64,000 nucleotides of DNA. It comes from Flaccisagitta enflata. Its lineage: Eukaryota > Chaetognatha > Sagittoidea > Aphragmophora. Below the pieces are notes generated by a model. The model did not search any database, had not been told where the DNA came from, and saw only the letters and a program-made list of their open reading frames with translations. The stretch spans positions 248,001 to 312,000 of the forward strand of contig OZ231128.1 in the NCBI GenBank assembly GCA_965153355.1. Reading direction: 5' to 3'. The position numbers were made by a program, and so were the translations under genes. Numbering within the stretch: position 1 is the first letter of the stretch; every line of letters starts with the position of its first letter. Of this stretch, positions 46,190 through 57,930 are shown piece by piece.

Positions 46190-46540
46190 AATGCGGGGTC
46201 ACAGTATTGTTGTGGATGGGTGGGCGGGGGCATACAACCTACAGCCTTACCCTAACCCCACCCCCAACCACTAGTTCCTCACACACACACACACCCACAC
46301 ACACACACAATAAAAACTGCACATTTTTCGCGTTTTCAACTTGAGTGTGATGGACAGATCAATGGACCAACGGACCAATGAACAAAGCCTCTTGCAGAGT
46401 AAAAAATGGGAAAATGAGCATTTGAGATGCTTTTTGGGTATGTGTGTTAGTAAGGGTAGGGGGGTTGGCCTTTGGATGTGGATTGGATGCTCCTGCCCAC
46501 CCTTCCAAGACAAATATTGTGACCATGCATTACTTGTTAC
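46190..46540. mobile_element. Two family A copies, tail to tail
   Basis: The plus copy (46190-46405) starts ATGCGGGGTCACAGTATTGT, has GTGGATGGGTGGGCGG, an AC-repeat, GACCAACGGACC and GAACAAAGCCTCTTGCAGAG. The minus copy (46405-46540) contains GAGCATTTGAGATGCTTTTT, GGATTGGATGCTCCTGCCCA and ATTGTGACCATGCATTAC. Both are of the subfamily at 40518-40745. Confidence 0.7.
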
Positions 46541-46789
46541 TTTTTGCATATCGCAGACACTTTTTATGGGCAACAACATTTTTATGCCTTGTTACATGAT
46601 GATGCCTGATGTTAAAAGAAAAAAATATATGAGCATATTGAACAGATATCCCCAGCAAAATACTTCATTGAGACTCTTTTTCAAATTAGTTTTGCTTTTT
46701 TGGTAATTTTAGAAAAGTAGTGGATTAGGTTTGTGAGAGAGAATTTCCCAAAGACAAAATTTGGAGGTGGGTGGGGAGGAGGTTAAGAA

Positions 46790-49700
46790 TGAGCTTAGGC
46801 AGACTTGATGGACTGTGTAGGTGGGTTGAGTGGGATAAAGAGGCGTTAGGTGGTTTTTTCCCATCAGGGTGGGATTTGATGGACTGTGTAGGTGGGTTGA
46901 GTGGGATAAAGAGGCGTTAGGTGGTTTTTTCCCATCAGGGTGGGATTTGATGGACTGTGTAGGTGGGTTGAGTGGGATAAAGAGGCGTTAGGTGGTTTTT
47001 TCCCATCAGGGTGGGATTTGATGGACTGTGTAGGTGGGTTGAGTGGGATAAAGAGGCGTTAGGTGGTTTTTTCCCATCAGGGTGGGATTTGATGGACTGT
47101 GTAGGTGGGTTGAGTGGGATAAAGAGGCGTTAGGTGGTTTTTTCCCATCAGGGTGGGATTTGATGGACTGTGTAGGTGGGTTGAGTGGGATAAAGAGGCG
47201 TTAGGTGGTTTTTTCCCATCAGGGTGGGATTTGATGGACTGTGTAGGTGGGTTGAGTGGGATAAAGAGGCGTTAGGTGGTTTTTTCCCATCAGGGTGGGA
47301 TTTGATGGACTGTGTAGGTGGGTTGAGTGGGATAAAGAGGCGTTAGGTGTTTTTTTCCCATCAGGGTGGGATTTGATGGACTGTGTAGGTGGGTTGAGTG
47401 GGATAAAGAGGCGTTAGGTGTTTTTTTCCCATCAGGGTGGGATTTGATGGACTGTGTAGGTGGGTTGAGTGGGATAAAGAGGCGTTAGGTGTTTTTTTCC
47501 CATCAGGGTGGGATTTGATGGACTGTGTAGGTGGGTTGAGTGGGATAAAGAGGCGTTAGGTGGTTTTTTCCCATCAGGGTGGGATTTGATGGACTGTGTA
47601 GGTGGGTTGAGTGGGATAAAGAGGCGTTAGGTGGTTTTTTCCCATCAGGGTGGGATTTGATGGACTGTGTAGGTGGGTTGAGTGGGATAAAGAGGCGTTA
47701 GGTGGTTTTTTCCCATCAGGGTGGGATTTGATGGACTGTGTAGGTGGGTTGAGTGGGATAAAGAGGCGTTAGGTGGTTTTTTCCCATCAGGGTGGGATTT
47801 GATGGACTGTGTAGGTGGGTTGAGTGGGATAAAGAGGCGTTAGGTGGTTTTTTCCCATCAGGGTGGGATTTGATGGACTGTGTAGGTGGGTTGAGTGGGA
47901 TAAAGAGGCGTTAGGTGGTTTTTTCCCATCAGGGTGGGATTTGATGGACTGTGTAGGTGGGTTGAGTGGGATAAAGAGGCGTTAGGTGGTTTTTTTCCCA
48001 TCAGGGTGGGATTTGATGGACTGTGTAGGTGGGTTGAGTGGGATAAAGAGGCGTTAGGTGGTTTTTTCCCATCAGGGTGGGATTTGATGGACTGTGTAGG
48101 TGGGTTGAGTGGGATAAAGAGGCGTTAGGTGGTTTTTTCCCATCAGGGTGGGATTTGATGGACTGTGTAGGTGGGTTGAGTGGGATAAAGAGGCGTTAGG
48201 TGGTTTTTTCCCATCAGGGTGGGATTTGATGGACTGTGTAGGTGGGTTGAGTGGGATAAAGAGGCGTTAGGTGGTTTTTTCCCATCAGGGTGGGATTTGA
48301 TGGACTGTGTAGGTGGGTTGAGTGGGATAAAGAGGCGTTAGGTGGTTTTTTCCCATCAGGGTGGGATTTGATGGACTGTGTAGGTGGGTTGAGGGATAAA
48401 GAGGCGTTAGGTGGTTTTTCCATCAGGGTGGGATTTGATGGACTGTGTAGGTGGGTTGAGTGGGATAAAGAGGCGTTAGTGGTTTTTTCCCATCAGGTGG
48501 GATTTGATGGACTGTGTAGGGTTGAGGGATAAAGAGGCGTTAGGTGGTTTTCCCATCAGGGTGGGATTTGATGGACTGTGTAGGTGGGTTGAGTGGGATA
48601 AAGAGGCGTTAGGTGGTTTTTTTCCCATCAGGGTGGGATTTGATGGACTGTGTAGGTGGGTTGAGTGGGATAAAGAGGCGTTAGGTGGTTTTTTCCCATC
48701 AGGGTGGGATTTGATGGACTGTGTAGGTGGGTTGAGTGGGATAAAGAGGCGTTAGGTGGTTTTTTCCCATCAGGGTGGGATTTGATGGACTGTGTAGGTG
48801 GGTTGAGTGGGATAAAGAGGCGTTAGGTGGTTTTTTCCCATCAGGGTGGGATTTGATGGACTGTGTAGGTGGGTTGAGTGGGATAAAGAGGCGTTAGGTG
48901 GTTTTTTCCCATCAGGGTGGGATTTGATGGACTGTGTAGGTGGGTTGAGTGGGATAAAGAGGCGTTAGGTGGTTTTTTCCCATCAGGGTGGGATTTGATG
49001 GACTGTGTAGGTTCCCATCAGGGTGGGATTTTCCCATCAGGGTGGGATTTGATGGACTGTGTAGGTGGGTTGAGTGGGATAAAGAGGCGTTAGGTGGTTT
49101 TTTCCCATCAGGGTGGGATTTGATGGACTGTGTAGGTGGGTTGAGTGGGATAAAGAGGCGTTAGGTGGTTTTTTCCCATCAGGGTGGGATTTGATGGACT
49201 GTGTAGGTGGGTTGAGTGGGATAAAGAGGCGTTAGGTGGTTTTTTCCCATCAGGGTGGGATTTGATGGACTGTGTAGGTGGGTTGAGTGGGATAAAGAGG
49301 CGTTAGGTGGTTTTTTCCCATCAGGGTGGGATTTGATGGACTGTGTAGGTGGGTTGAGTGGGATAAAGAGGCGTTAGGTGGTTTTTTCCCATCAGGGTGG
49401 GATTTGATGGACTGTGTAGGTGGGTTGAGTGGGATAAAGAGGCGTTAGGTGGTTTTTTCCCATCAGGGTGGGATTTGATGGACTGTGTAGGTGGGTTGAG
49501 TGGGATAAAGAGGCGTTAGGTGGTTTTTTCCCATCAGGGTGGGATTTGATGGACTGTGTAGGTGGGTTGAGTGGGATAAAGAGGCGTTAGGTGGTTTTTT
49601 CCCATCAGGGTGGGATTTGATGGACTGTGTAGGTGGGTTGAGTGGGATAAAGAGGCGTTAGGTGGTTTTTTCCCATCAGGGTGGGATTTGATGGACTGTG

Positions 49701-51049
49701 TAGGTGGGTTGAGTGGGATAAAGAGGCGTTAGGTGGTTTTTTCCCATCAGGGTGGGATTTGATGGACTGTGTAGGTGGGTTGAGTGGGATAAAGAGGCGT
49801 TAGGTGGTTTTTTCCCATCAGGGTGGGATTTGATGGACTGTGTAGGTGGGTTGAGTGGGATAAAGAGGCGTTAGGTGGTTTTTTCCCATCAGGGTGGGAT
49901 TTGATGGACTGTGTAGGTGGGTTGAGTGGGATAAAGAGGCGTTAGGTGGTTTTTTCCCATCAGGGTGGGATTTGATGGACTGTGTAGGTGGGTTGAGTGG
50001 GATAAAGAGGCGTTAGGTGGTTTTTTCCCATCAGGGTGGGATTTGATGGACTGTGTAGGTGGGTTGAGTGGGATAAAGAGGCGTTAGGTGGTTTTTTCCC
50101 ATCAGGGTGGGATTTGATGGACTGTGTAGGTGGGTTGAGTGGGATAAAGAGGCGTTAGGTGGTTTTTTCCCATCAGGGTGGGATTTGATGGACTGTGTAG
50201 GTGGGTTGAGTGGGATAAAGAGGCGTTAGGTGGTTTTTTCCCATCAGGGTGGGATTTGATGGACTGTGTAGGTGGGTTGAGTGGGATAAAGAGGCGTTAG
50301 GTGGTTTTTTCCCATCAGGGTGGGATTTGATGGACTGTGTAGGTGGGTTGAGTGGGATAAAGAGGCGTTAGGTGGTTTTTTCCCATCAGGGTGGGATTTG
50401 ATGGACTGTGTAGGTGGGTTGAGTGGGATAAAGAGGCGTTAGGTGGTTTTTTCCCATCAGGGTGGGATTTGATGGACTGTGTAGGTGGGTTGAGAGGGAT
50501 AAAGAGGCGTTAGGTGGTTTTTTCCCATCAGGGTGGGATTTGATGGACTGTGTAGGTGGGTTGAGTGGGATAAAGAGGCGTTAGGTGGTTTTTTCCCATC
50601 AGGGTGGGATTTGATGGACTGTGTAGGTGGGTTGAGTGGGATAAAGAGGCGTTAGGTGGTTTTTTCCCATCAGGGTGGGATTTGATGGACTGTGTAGGTG
50701 GGTTGAGTGGGATAAAGAGGCGTTAGGTGGTTTTTTCCCATCAGGGTGGGATTTGATGGACTGTGTAGGTGGGTTGAGTGGGATAAAGAGGCGTTAGGTG
50801 GTTTTTTCCCATCAGGGTGGGATTTGATGGACTGTGTAGGTGGGTTGAGTGGGATAAAGAGGCGTTAGGTGGTTTTTTCCCATCAGGGTGGGATTTGATG
50901 GACTGTGTAGGTGGGTTGAGTGGGATAAAGAGGCGTTAGGTGGTTTTTTCCCATCAGGGTGGGATTTGATGGACTGTGTAGGTGGGTTGAGTGGGATAAA
51001 GAGGCGTTAGGTGGTTTTTTCCCATCAGGGTGGGATTTGATGGACTGTG
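46790..51049 (+). repeat. 71-bp satellite, about 60 highly similar units
   Basis: The unit contains GATTTGATGGACTGTGTAGG, TGGGTTGAGTGGGATAAAG, AGGCGTTAGGTGG, a T-run and CCCATCAGGGTGG. The GATGGACTG landmark recurs every 71 bp from 46807. Most units look identical except for T-run length. Exceptions are a cluster of small deletions at 48380-48560 and a broken unit at about 49008-49045. The right end runs directly into a family B arm at GGACTGTGGCCCCGAAGGGG. Confidence 0.97.
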
Positions 51050-51620
51050 GCCCCGAAGGGGTCGATGACCTATGCTTTCACACATATGGGGAATTTTCTC
51101 CTCCCTCTCCTCCTCCGTCCATCCGTACCCCCCCCCCCTCAGCTCCAAGGCCCAAATTCTAGTCCCGAGACCCAAATCCCAGTCTCGTGGCCTAAATCCT
51201 ATCCAAAAGGCCCAAATCCTTGCCTCAAGGCCCAAATCCCAGCCTTGACATCCAAATTTCATCCTTAAGGCTCAAATCCCAGCCGTGAGGCCTAAATCTA
51301 AGCTTCAAGGTTCATATCTCAGCCACAAGGATGAGATTTAGGTCTCAAGGCTGAGATTTGAGCCTCCAGGCTAGGATTTGGGCCTGAAGGCTAGGATTTG
51401 GGCTTTTTGGGTAGGATTTGGGCCACGAGACTGGGATTTGGGTCTTGGGACTAAAATTTGGGTCTCGGAGCTGGGGGAGGGGGGCGGGCGGACGGAAGAG
51501 GAGAAGAAGGAGGAGAAAATTTCCCATATGTGTGAAAGCATAGGTCATCGACCCCTTCGGGGCCGCTGCCCTGCTTCCCCTTCAACTTCAAGCACAACGT
51601 ACTAGGGCAGGGAACGGGTA
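51049..51620. mobile_element. Family B foldback whose left terminal segment is replaced by the satellite
   Basis: The left inner arm GGCCCCGAAGGGGTCGATGA, CCTATGCTTTCACACATATG is inverted at 51515-51567 (CATATGTGTGAAAGCATAGG, TCATCGACCCCTTCGGGGCC). The right terminal segment CCTGCTTCCCCTTCAACTTC and GGCAGGGAACGGGTA follows. The centre has GGCCCAAATCCCAGTCTC units that switch strand near 51330. The left terminal segment seen in other copies is absent; the 71-bp array is there instead. Confidence 0.82.
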
Positions 51621-51626
51621 TTTTTT

Positions 51627-51822
51627 TTTTAGTCGCGTCTGTCTGTCGGTCGGTCTGTCGGCAACGCTTAGCTTTTTTTCATCGTTTTACGTCATTTTAA
51701 GTCAACTCAAGTTATTTCAAGTTATTTCAAGTCAATTTACATTTATTCTCGTAGTGTTTTTGTCTTCTTTTGCTTATGGTTTTAACGACCGCAAGCGACT
51801 GTAAGGTGTGGCCTTGTTTTTG
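51627..51822 (-). mobile_element. Family A element, AAGGCCAACA subfamily, truncated hairpin
   Basis: TTTTTTTTAGTCGCGTCTG, GTCGGTCGGTCTGTCGG, AAGTTATTTCAAGTCAATTT units, then CGACCGCAAGCGACTGTAAG and GTGTGGCCTTGTTTTT. One side of the hairpin has been lost. Confidence 0.75.
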
Positions 51823-51964
51823 TTTTTTGATGTTTTTTTGTTCTTTTTTTTAATTCGTCATTCATTTTTCTCTTTCGTTGTTATTAAGTTTGATAATTGC
51901 CGTTTCGACTTTCGTCATTAGAAAACTGCGGAAAGTTGAGATTGCTAATTTCACCAACTGCCTC

Positions 51965-52232
<268 letters not shown>

Positions 52233-52416
52233 TCTTTTCCCCGCCTTCACAAAACTGTATACATCATCTTTTTGAGTTCTTTACACGCCTGAGCTTTATT
52301 TTGACGCCATCTGATAAGACTGATTTGTCTGGATCGTAAATTGACCGTGAGTTGAAGTAGATGAGGGAGATAGAAGGAGGATGAACCACCATATTTGCTG
52401 TTGCTACTTAACTCTC

Positions 52417-52728
52417 CATTTTCATTTTCATTTTCATTTTCATCTTCATCTTCATCTTCATCTTCATCTTCATCTTCATCTTCATTTTCATTTTCATTTT
52501 CATTTTCATCTTCATCTTCATCTTCATCTTCATTTTCATTTTCATTTTCATTTTCATTTTCATTTTCATTTTCATTTTCATCTTCATCTTCATCTTCATC
52601 TTCATCTTCATCTTCATTTTCATTTTCGTTTTCATTTTCATTTTCATTTTCGTTTTCATTTTCATTTTCATTTTCATTTTCATTTTCATTTTCATTTTCA
52701 TTTTCATTTTCATTTTCATTTTCATTTT
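52417..52728. repeat. Hexanucleotide tract (TTTTCA/CTTCAT)n
   Basis: About 310 bp in which blocks of ATTTTC and of ATCTTC alternate. Because the unit is six bases, reading frames continue through it on both strands: Ser-Phe or His-Phe on plus, Asn-Glu/Asp-Glu or Met-Lys on minus. Non-repetitive open sequence flanks it on both sides (see the findings), but neither strand can be preferred. Confidence 0.97.
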
Positions 52729-53149
52729 TATGTCCATTTGGTAACATTGGTGATTCTGATAGCTTCGCCTACTTTCCATTTCCAGAATCGCTCATGTGCA
52801 CCCGCCCTCCAATTAACACAGAATTTGATGAATTCATAGAATTTCCTATTGAATCTTATCGTAATTGGAGGGGGCGGTGGTCACACGCATGGAGATCATG
52901 TTCCACGGTTATGAAACTCGCCAGATTTTATCATTATGATGAATGATGATAATTCCTGCTGTTTGAGAGATTATAGTCAAGTGCTCCTACCCTGATGTGC
53001 AGTTTTCTAGCTCAATGTAGGATGTTTTTGTAGGATCCGGTTGAACTTAACAATCATGTATCACGCACCCAGATTGAAGGCCCATCCCCTATCGCTGACA
53101 AACACCGTCGGCTGCACATGTGATCTTATGCAGACCGAAATAAATGAGG

Positions 53150-53432
53150 AACACACAGACCAAAGGGTAGCAATAGACGCGGGGTCGCAATATCCTCGCG
53201 GATGGAGGGGCAAGGGCGTGCAACCCCCTATTCACACCCTTTCTTACCCCACAAACTTATACACAGACAAACAACCACAGTATCTGAAATGCGCGTTTTC
53301 ACACTTCTCAACTGGATCATCGCAGACCGACGGGGAGACCAATGGATGGAACGACGGACGGACCGACAGGCGGACCAATGTTCGGACCAACAGACAGAGC
53401 CTTTCATAGAGTTGCGTGTCCGCCACTAGGAA
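53150..53432 (+). mobile_element. Family A element, GCGGGGTC subfamily
   Basis: GACGCGGGGTCGCAATATCC, GCGGATGGAGGGGCAAGG, CATTTCAGATACTGTGG-type complement segments, GACGGACGGACCGACAGG units, then CAGAGCCTTTCATAGAGTTG and CGTGTCCGCCACTAGGAA. The hairpin is degraded on one side. Confidence 0.7.
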
Positions 53433-53570
53433 TATTCGCGTAATCAACGTCATGATTAAATTGATTTTCAACGTGAACTGGATCGTAAATTCGCTTGAAT
53501 TGAGTCAGTGAATGTTGAAACGAGCGCCATTTCATTTCACTTCATTCCATGAGCGCAAGAAAACTCGAGA

Positions 53571-54046
<476 letters not shown>

Positions 54047-54164
54047 GAGACAAAATCATGGCTTTGACACGATTTCTGTAATTCTGAGTAGAGAGGAATG
54101 CAACAGAATCAAATATATGCAAATTACGTTAGGTTGAAAAGGAGGGGAAGGTCTTGTTAATGTA

Positions 54165-54230
54165 CAGTAGATGTCGTCTAGACCTGAAAAAAACGGGAAT
54201 GATTTTATCTGGAATAACAGGAGCATATTC
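54165..54230 (+). mobile_element. Solo end of a D-type TA element
   Basis: TA then CAGTAGATGTCGTCTAGACC and AAACGGGAATGATTTT match the termini at 57190 and 57836. No inverted partner is found nearby. Confidence 0.6.
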
Positions 54231-54344
54231 ATGATTGGTACTTAAGTAAGCCTTGGGTAAGTCTCAAGTAAAAATTTCTTACTTGAGACTTTGAAAACTA
54301 AGAATTAATTGGAGCTTGCTTAAGACATACTCAAGTACCTATAA

Positions 54345-54545
54345 ACAAGGCCGGATACACGGCTACCGAAGTCGCGTGCGGGTGGGCAGGGGCTATATTT
54401 GAGGTCACCAGACCATTTGGGCAGGAGCAGGGAGGTCAAAGTAATAAAATTGTAAAAAAGTAAAGTGTGACCAACTGACCGACCAACCAACCGACCGACC
54501 GACGGACAAAGCGGGTTGTAGAGTCGCGTGCACGCGACTAAAAAA
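54345..54545 (+). mobile_element. Family A element, near-complete 200-bp copy
   Basis: AACAAGGCCGGATACACGGC, ACCGAAGTCGCGTGCGGGTG, GGTCACCAGACCATTTGGGC, AAAGTAAAGTGTGACC, GACCGACCAACCAACC units, GGACAAAGCGGGTTGTAGAG and the perfect palindrome AGTCGCGTGCACGCGACT with AAAAA. A good reference copy for the GGCCGGATACACGG subfamily. Confidence 0.88.
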
Positions 54546-54930
54546 GATAAAAGAAAGTTTTAAAGAATGAAACTGTGTGTGCAGTGCTTAATGTGGGACG
54601 TTTTCCTTCATGTAGCCCATAACTCACAACTAAATTCCTAAGCTAACAAACTATTTGAAGTTGGCGTAAAGTTCATAATTCAAAAACCCTTTGCCCTTAC
54701 GCTGATTTTATAATCATAGAATATGTATCTGTACCTTCCTGCCAATCCACTTGGGAAATCATGACCTTTCCTTACGTCGCAACTTTTATGTCGAGAGCGT
54801 CATGTCTACGCTGTTAGTTCATTTTCCACCGGGAAATCATGAGAACTCCTCGGCAAGAAAGGGAAAGGGAAGAAGGTCTAGTCTTGTTGCACCCTCTATA
54901 GTTTCGTCAAAAATCATTCTGAAAAAAAAA
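54546..54930. other. Apparently unique DNA between two family A copies
   Basis: About 385 bp. A plus frame at 54751-54930 (containing RRNFYVESVMSTLLVHFPP) has protein-like composition but no supporting signals. The phrase GGGAAATCATGA occurs twice (about 54753 and 54831). Confidence 0.4.
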
Positions 54931-55147
54931 ACAAGGCCAACATATATAAGTCGCGTGCGAGACATACAGATTGACTGAAAATGACTTAGAATGACTTAAA
55001 ATGACTTAGTATACCCTAAAATGACTTAAAATGACTTAAAGAAATAAAATTGATAAAAAAAGTAAAAGTGTAAATGACCGACCGACCAACCGACCGACGG
55101 ACGGACGGACAAAGCGGGGTGTAGAGTCGCGTGCACGCGACTAAAAA
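54931..55147 (+). mobile_element. Family A element, AAGGCCAACA subfamily
   Basis: ACAAGGCCAACATATATAAG, TCGCGTGCGAGACATACAG, ATGACTTAAA units, GACCGACCGACCAACCGACC units, GGACAAAGCGGGGTGTAGAG and AGTCGCGTGCACGCGACT with AAAAA. Confidence 0.88.
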
Positions 55148-55577
55148 TCGTCAGTCCTAAAGTTCATGGTGCGAATATTCACAGAGATAATTTCATTCGG
55201 TTGGAGGAATCGCGACATGTTATACATGAATTCTTTTGTACACAAAGAACTGTGGTTGTAATTTTGCGTAGATCCATATATATCAAACAACACAAAATTT
55301 CTTGTCACTAGCTTTGATGCTGACATGTTTTTCCGCCAAAGTGCGTCGCCTGTGTTTCAGGATATTTGAACATTGAACAAGCTTTGGTTTTAAAGTAAAC
55401 TCAAGTACTCAACCAGACAACGGGTGTTGAGCATTTTGATGTTAAAGCTTATCAACCTGTTTGCAAAACAAGCGTTTCATGCCAGACCAATAAGAAATAA
55501 ACGCGATTCATTGGGGTGTTCATGTAACATCCGGATGCTAAAAGGTAGTGGCTCTTTTTTTTCCGATTCTTTAGTTT
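55148..55577. other. No recognised feature
   Basis: About 430 bp of mixed DNA. A 61-codon minus frame at its left has no supporting signals. Confidence 0.45.
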
Positions 55578-55975
55578 GGGGGCGTTTCTAGTCAAGGACG
55601 ATCGCGTTTTGAAAGGGCCACTCGATGAGTGGAGTGAGCAGTGCGAGCGAGCTAGGGATATGGATTTTCATGCCGCTTCCACCGCTTCCGCTTCCGCTTC
55701 TGCTTCCATTTTACAGTTCAAATACTAGTAGCTACCCCTTTAAAAATGTGATTGTCTCTGACTACACACACCTCCGTATTCACAGCATGAACACAAATTC
55801 AAAAATTTCAACCATCCCATGAGGGAGTGAGCGAGGTGAGTGAGCGAGCCTGTGAATAAAATGTGCAAGCATAGCATAGTGGAGCCAGTGAACGGATAGA
55901 GCGGTGCAAACGAACAAACAAATGAACGCGTTAAAACGCGATTGTCTGTGACTAGAAATGCGCTCTTACTTCTTC
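55578..55975. mobile_element. Composite of family C halves and a hAT MITE remnant
   Basis: A plus-oriented left C end (GGGGGCGTTTCTAGTCAAGG, 55578) is followed by a decayed copy of the 22007 MITE (TAGGGATATGG, CGCTTCCGCTTC, CAAATACTAGTAGCTACCCC; 55650-55740). Then comes a minus-oriented C body (TTCAACCATCCCATGAGGGA, AACGCGATTGTCTGTGACTA, 55745-55975). Both ends are C termini, but the two halves are of opposite orientation. Confidence 0.65.
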
Positions 55976-56164
55976 CCTTCCTTTCATTCTTCCCTCCATA
56001 GCACTTACACCTCGCCATTTGCTGGGAGCGTTTCGGCCTTGAAAGCTGATTTTTGGGTTGGTAAGTGATTCGTCTTATGCTCTGGTTCACTTAGTATATG
56101 TTATACTGCCATCCCCTTCTTTGATTCCATCTCCAAATCTTTGCTTCCTGATTCTCATTCTTGC

Positions 56165-56480
56165 CCCGGAGGGGCCGATGACCTATGAGTCCAATTAGGG
56201 CATTTTTTTTTTGCTAGGGCTTCAAATCGTCCCTCCCATGTTTCAAAATAGCTATCCCAGGCTTCAAATTAACCATTTCTGGCCCCAAATTAGCCCTCTC
56301 AGATTCCAAAAAAGCACTCACAGGCCTCAAATTGACCCTGTCATTGCTCCTAGCTTTTCAAACCCTCTCTGTCATCAAATCAGCTATCCCAGTCTGTCAT
56401 CAAATCAGCCATCCCCGGCCTTGAATAAGTCCTGTCAGGCCTCAATTTGACCTTCCCTGGCTTCAAATTAGCCATCCCAG
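56165..56480 (+). mobile_element. Family B fragment
   Basis: GCCCCGGAGGGGCCGATGAC, CTATGAG, then GGCTTCAAATCAGCCATCCC-type units of about 22 bp. No right arm. Confidence 0.6.
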
Positions 56481-56539
56481 GCCTCCCAGTTACCAACAAA
56501 CAGACACAATAAGTTCCAGAGGTGTTGGCACGCGTACTA

Positions 56540-56951
56540 CTACGCGAATAAAAAAAAAGCCGCACTTTTAAATGACAATTTATCATATAAAATTTCAAAA
56601 TAATTAAACAAAATCTTAGACCATTTTGAAGAGATCTTTCATTTGGCTCCAATCTGGTATTTCTAGCTTCATTAGTTTAGAAATGGCATACAAAAGAGTG
56701 AAAACATTGCCTTTTTCAGTTTTGCAATCCTATTGAAAAATGAGCATTTTTGCAAAAGACAGGTTCACTTTGGCAAGCTCTATCTCCTAAACGGTTTGAG
56801 ATAGAGACCTGGGGTTGGTCTAGAATGAAAGAAATTTCAAAAATCTTTAAAACCAGTTGAACAAAAAAAATTTGAATTAATTCTTTGTGCTTCTTCCACT
56901 CAGCTACAAAAGGGTGCGACTTTTTTTTTTGTTTTTTTTTGATTCGCGTAG
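56540..56951. mobile_element. Family I TA-flanked TIR element
   Basis: Ends CTACGCGAATAAAAAAAAAG and the counterpart TTTTTTTTGATTCGCGTAG border TA (56538-56539, 56952-56953). GCCGCAC/GTGCGAC follow the A/T runs. The interior has TTAGTTTAGAAATGGCAT, the inverse of the CCATTTCTAAACGAA motif in other I and J copies. Confidence 0.75.
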
Positions 56952-57189
56952 TATGGCCAAAAAAAAATTGCACATTTTTCTTTAAACACATACATAGTCG
57001 CTGTCAATAAATTATAAAAAAAATCAGTGACCATAGGAAAGATTTTCAAAAATTCTTCATAATTAGACCATGCCGAATATTGTAACTTTGTTTGTTTGTT
57101 TGAAAATGACAACTAAATGAACTTAATTACTCCGCTTTCCCCAAGGTGAATTAATCGATTATTGAAATTTTCCTCATTCTTCCTATGTA

Positions 57190-57697
57190 CAGTAGATGTC
57201 GTCTAGACTTAGAAATAGGGGGGATCTCATAACCTGAGTATCAGTTAAGTGAGGGGGCTGATATTTTACTGGCGTAATGTATAAACCTTAAAGAGTTGAC
57301 AATGGGGTATGGCATCCCCCTACGGCTTACCCTATGAAAAAAACTTTAAGTATAAAACTATAGGAACAATCACTTTTTTTGCAGAATTTTAGCTTCATCT
57401 ATTTGCTCAAATTGCAAAACCAGCCCAGGATTCGAACCAGGAACCTGAAATAAGTAAACTGATCCTGATAAATCTAAAGTCAAGTGATTTAACCACTAGA
57501 CCAACTTCTGCAGCTGGTAGACCAAAGAGAATTTGATTGAGTGTATTAAAGAGAGTTTTCAATCCACAGAGCTGCCATACCCCATCGTCAACCCTTCAGG
57601 TCATAAGCATTATACTCACACAGTTTCATTTTATTTAGATAAATGGTATTTAGGATACAAGGGCCCCCACATTTCCAAGTCTAGACGACATCTACTG
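57190..57697. mobile_element. D-type TA-flanked foldback with central tRNA-like sequence
   Basis: Ends CAGTAGATGTCGTCTAGACT and AGTCTAGACGACATCTACTG border TA (57188-57189, 57698-57699). Inner arms also pair (GTTGACAATGGGGTATGGC with GCCATACCCCATCGTCAAC). The loop holds a tRNA-like sequence on the minus strand. No transposase is present. Confidence 0.8.
57405..57515 (-). tRNA. tRNA-like sequence, probably a pseudogene or tRNA-derived core
   Basis: On minus, the A box TGGTCTAGTGG (57503-57493) and consensus B box GGTTCGAATCC (57438-57428) are 54 bp apart. The T arm CCTGG-TTCGAAT-CCTGG folds with one mismatch. An acceptor pairing of GCAGAAG with GTTTTGC is possible if extra bases after the T arm are tolerated. 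The anticodon arm does not close well (an ACTTGACTTTAGATTTA region), so I assign no isotype. Both tRNA-like sequences share a TTTCAG before the T arm and the same extra bases. Confidence 0.42.
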
Positions 57698-57930
57698 TAT
57701 CAGTGTAGATACTGACGTAAATCAAATAAGATTCATGAGGAAAAAAAACTATAGAAAATTTTCTTCAAAATGGCGCCAAGCAGAAATCTTAACTTAGTCC
57801 GTTTAGAAATTATGATTAAATGAAAGTGAAAGGTACAGTAGATGTCGACTAGACTTGGAAATACAGGGGAATTCATTACAGGAAGACAAATGAAGTTAAG
57901 AGAGTGATATTTGGAATATAAACTAATAAT

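Noticed and set aside
47934-48755. Frames of GFDGLCRWVEWDKEALGGF repeats
   Set aside because: 71 bp is not a multiple of three; these frames exist only where T-run length changes restore register. They are satellite artefacts.
46790-51049. CRISPR array, because of ~60 regular repeats
   Set aside because: Units are contiguous 71-mers with no unique spacers, no cas genes, and a eukaryotic context.
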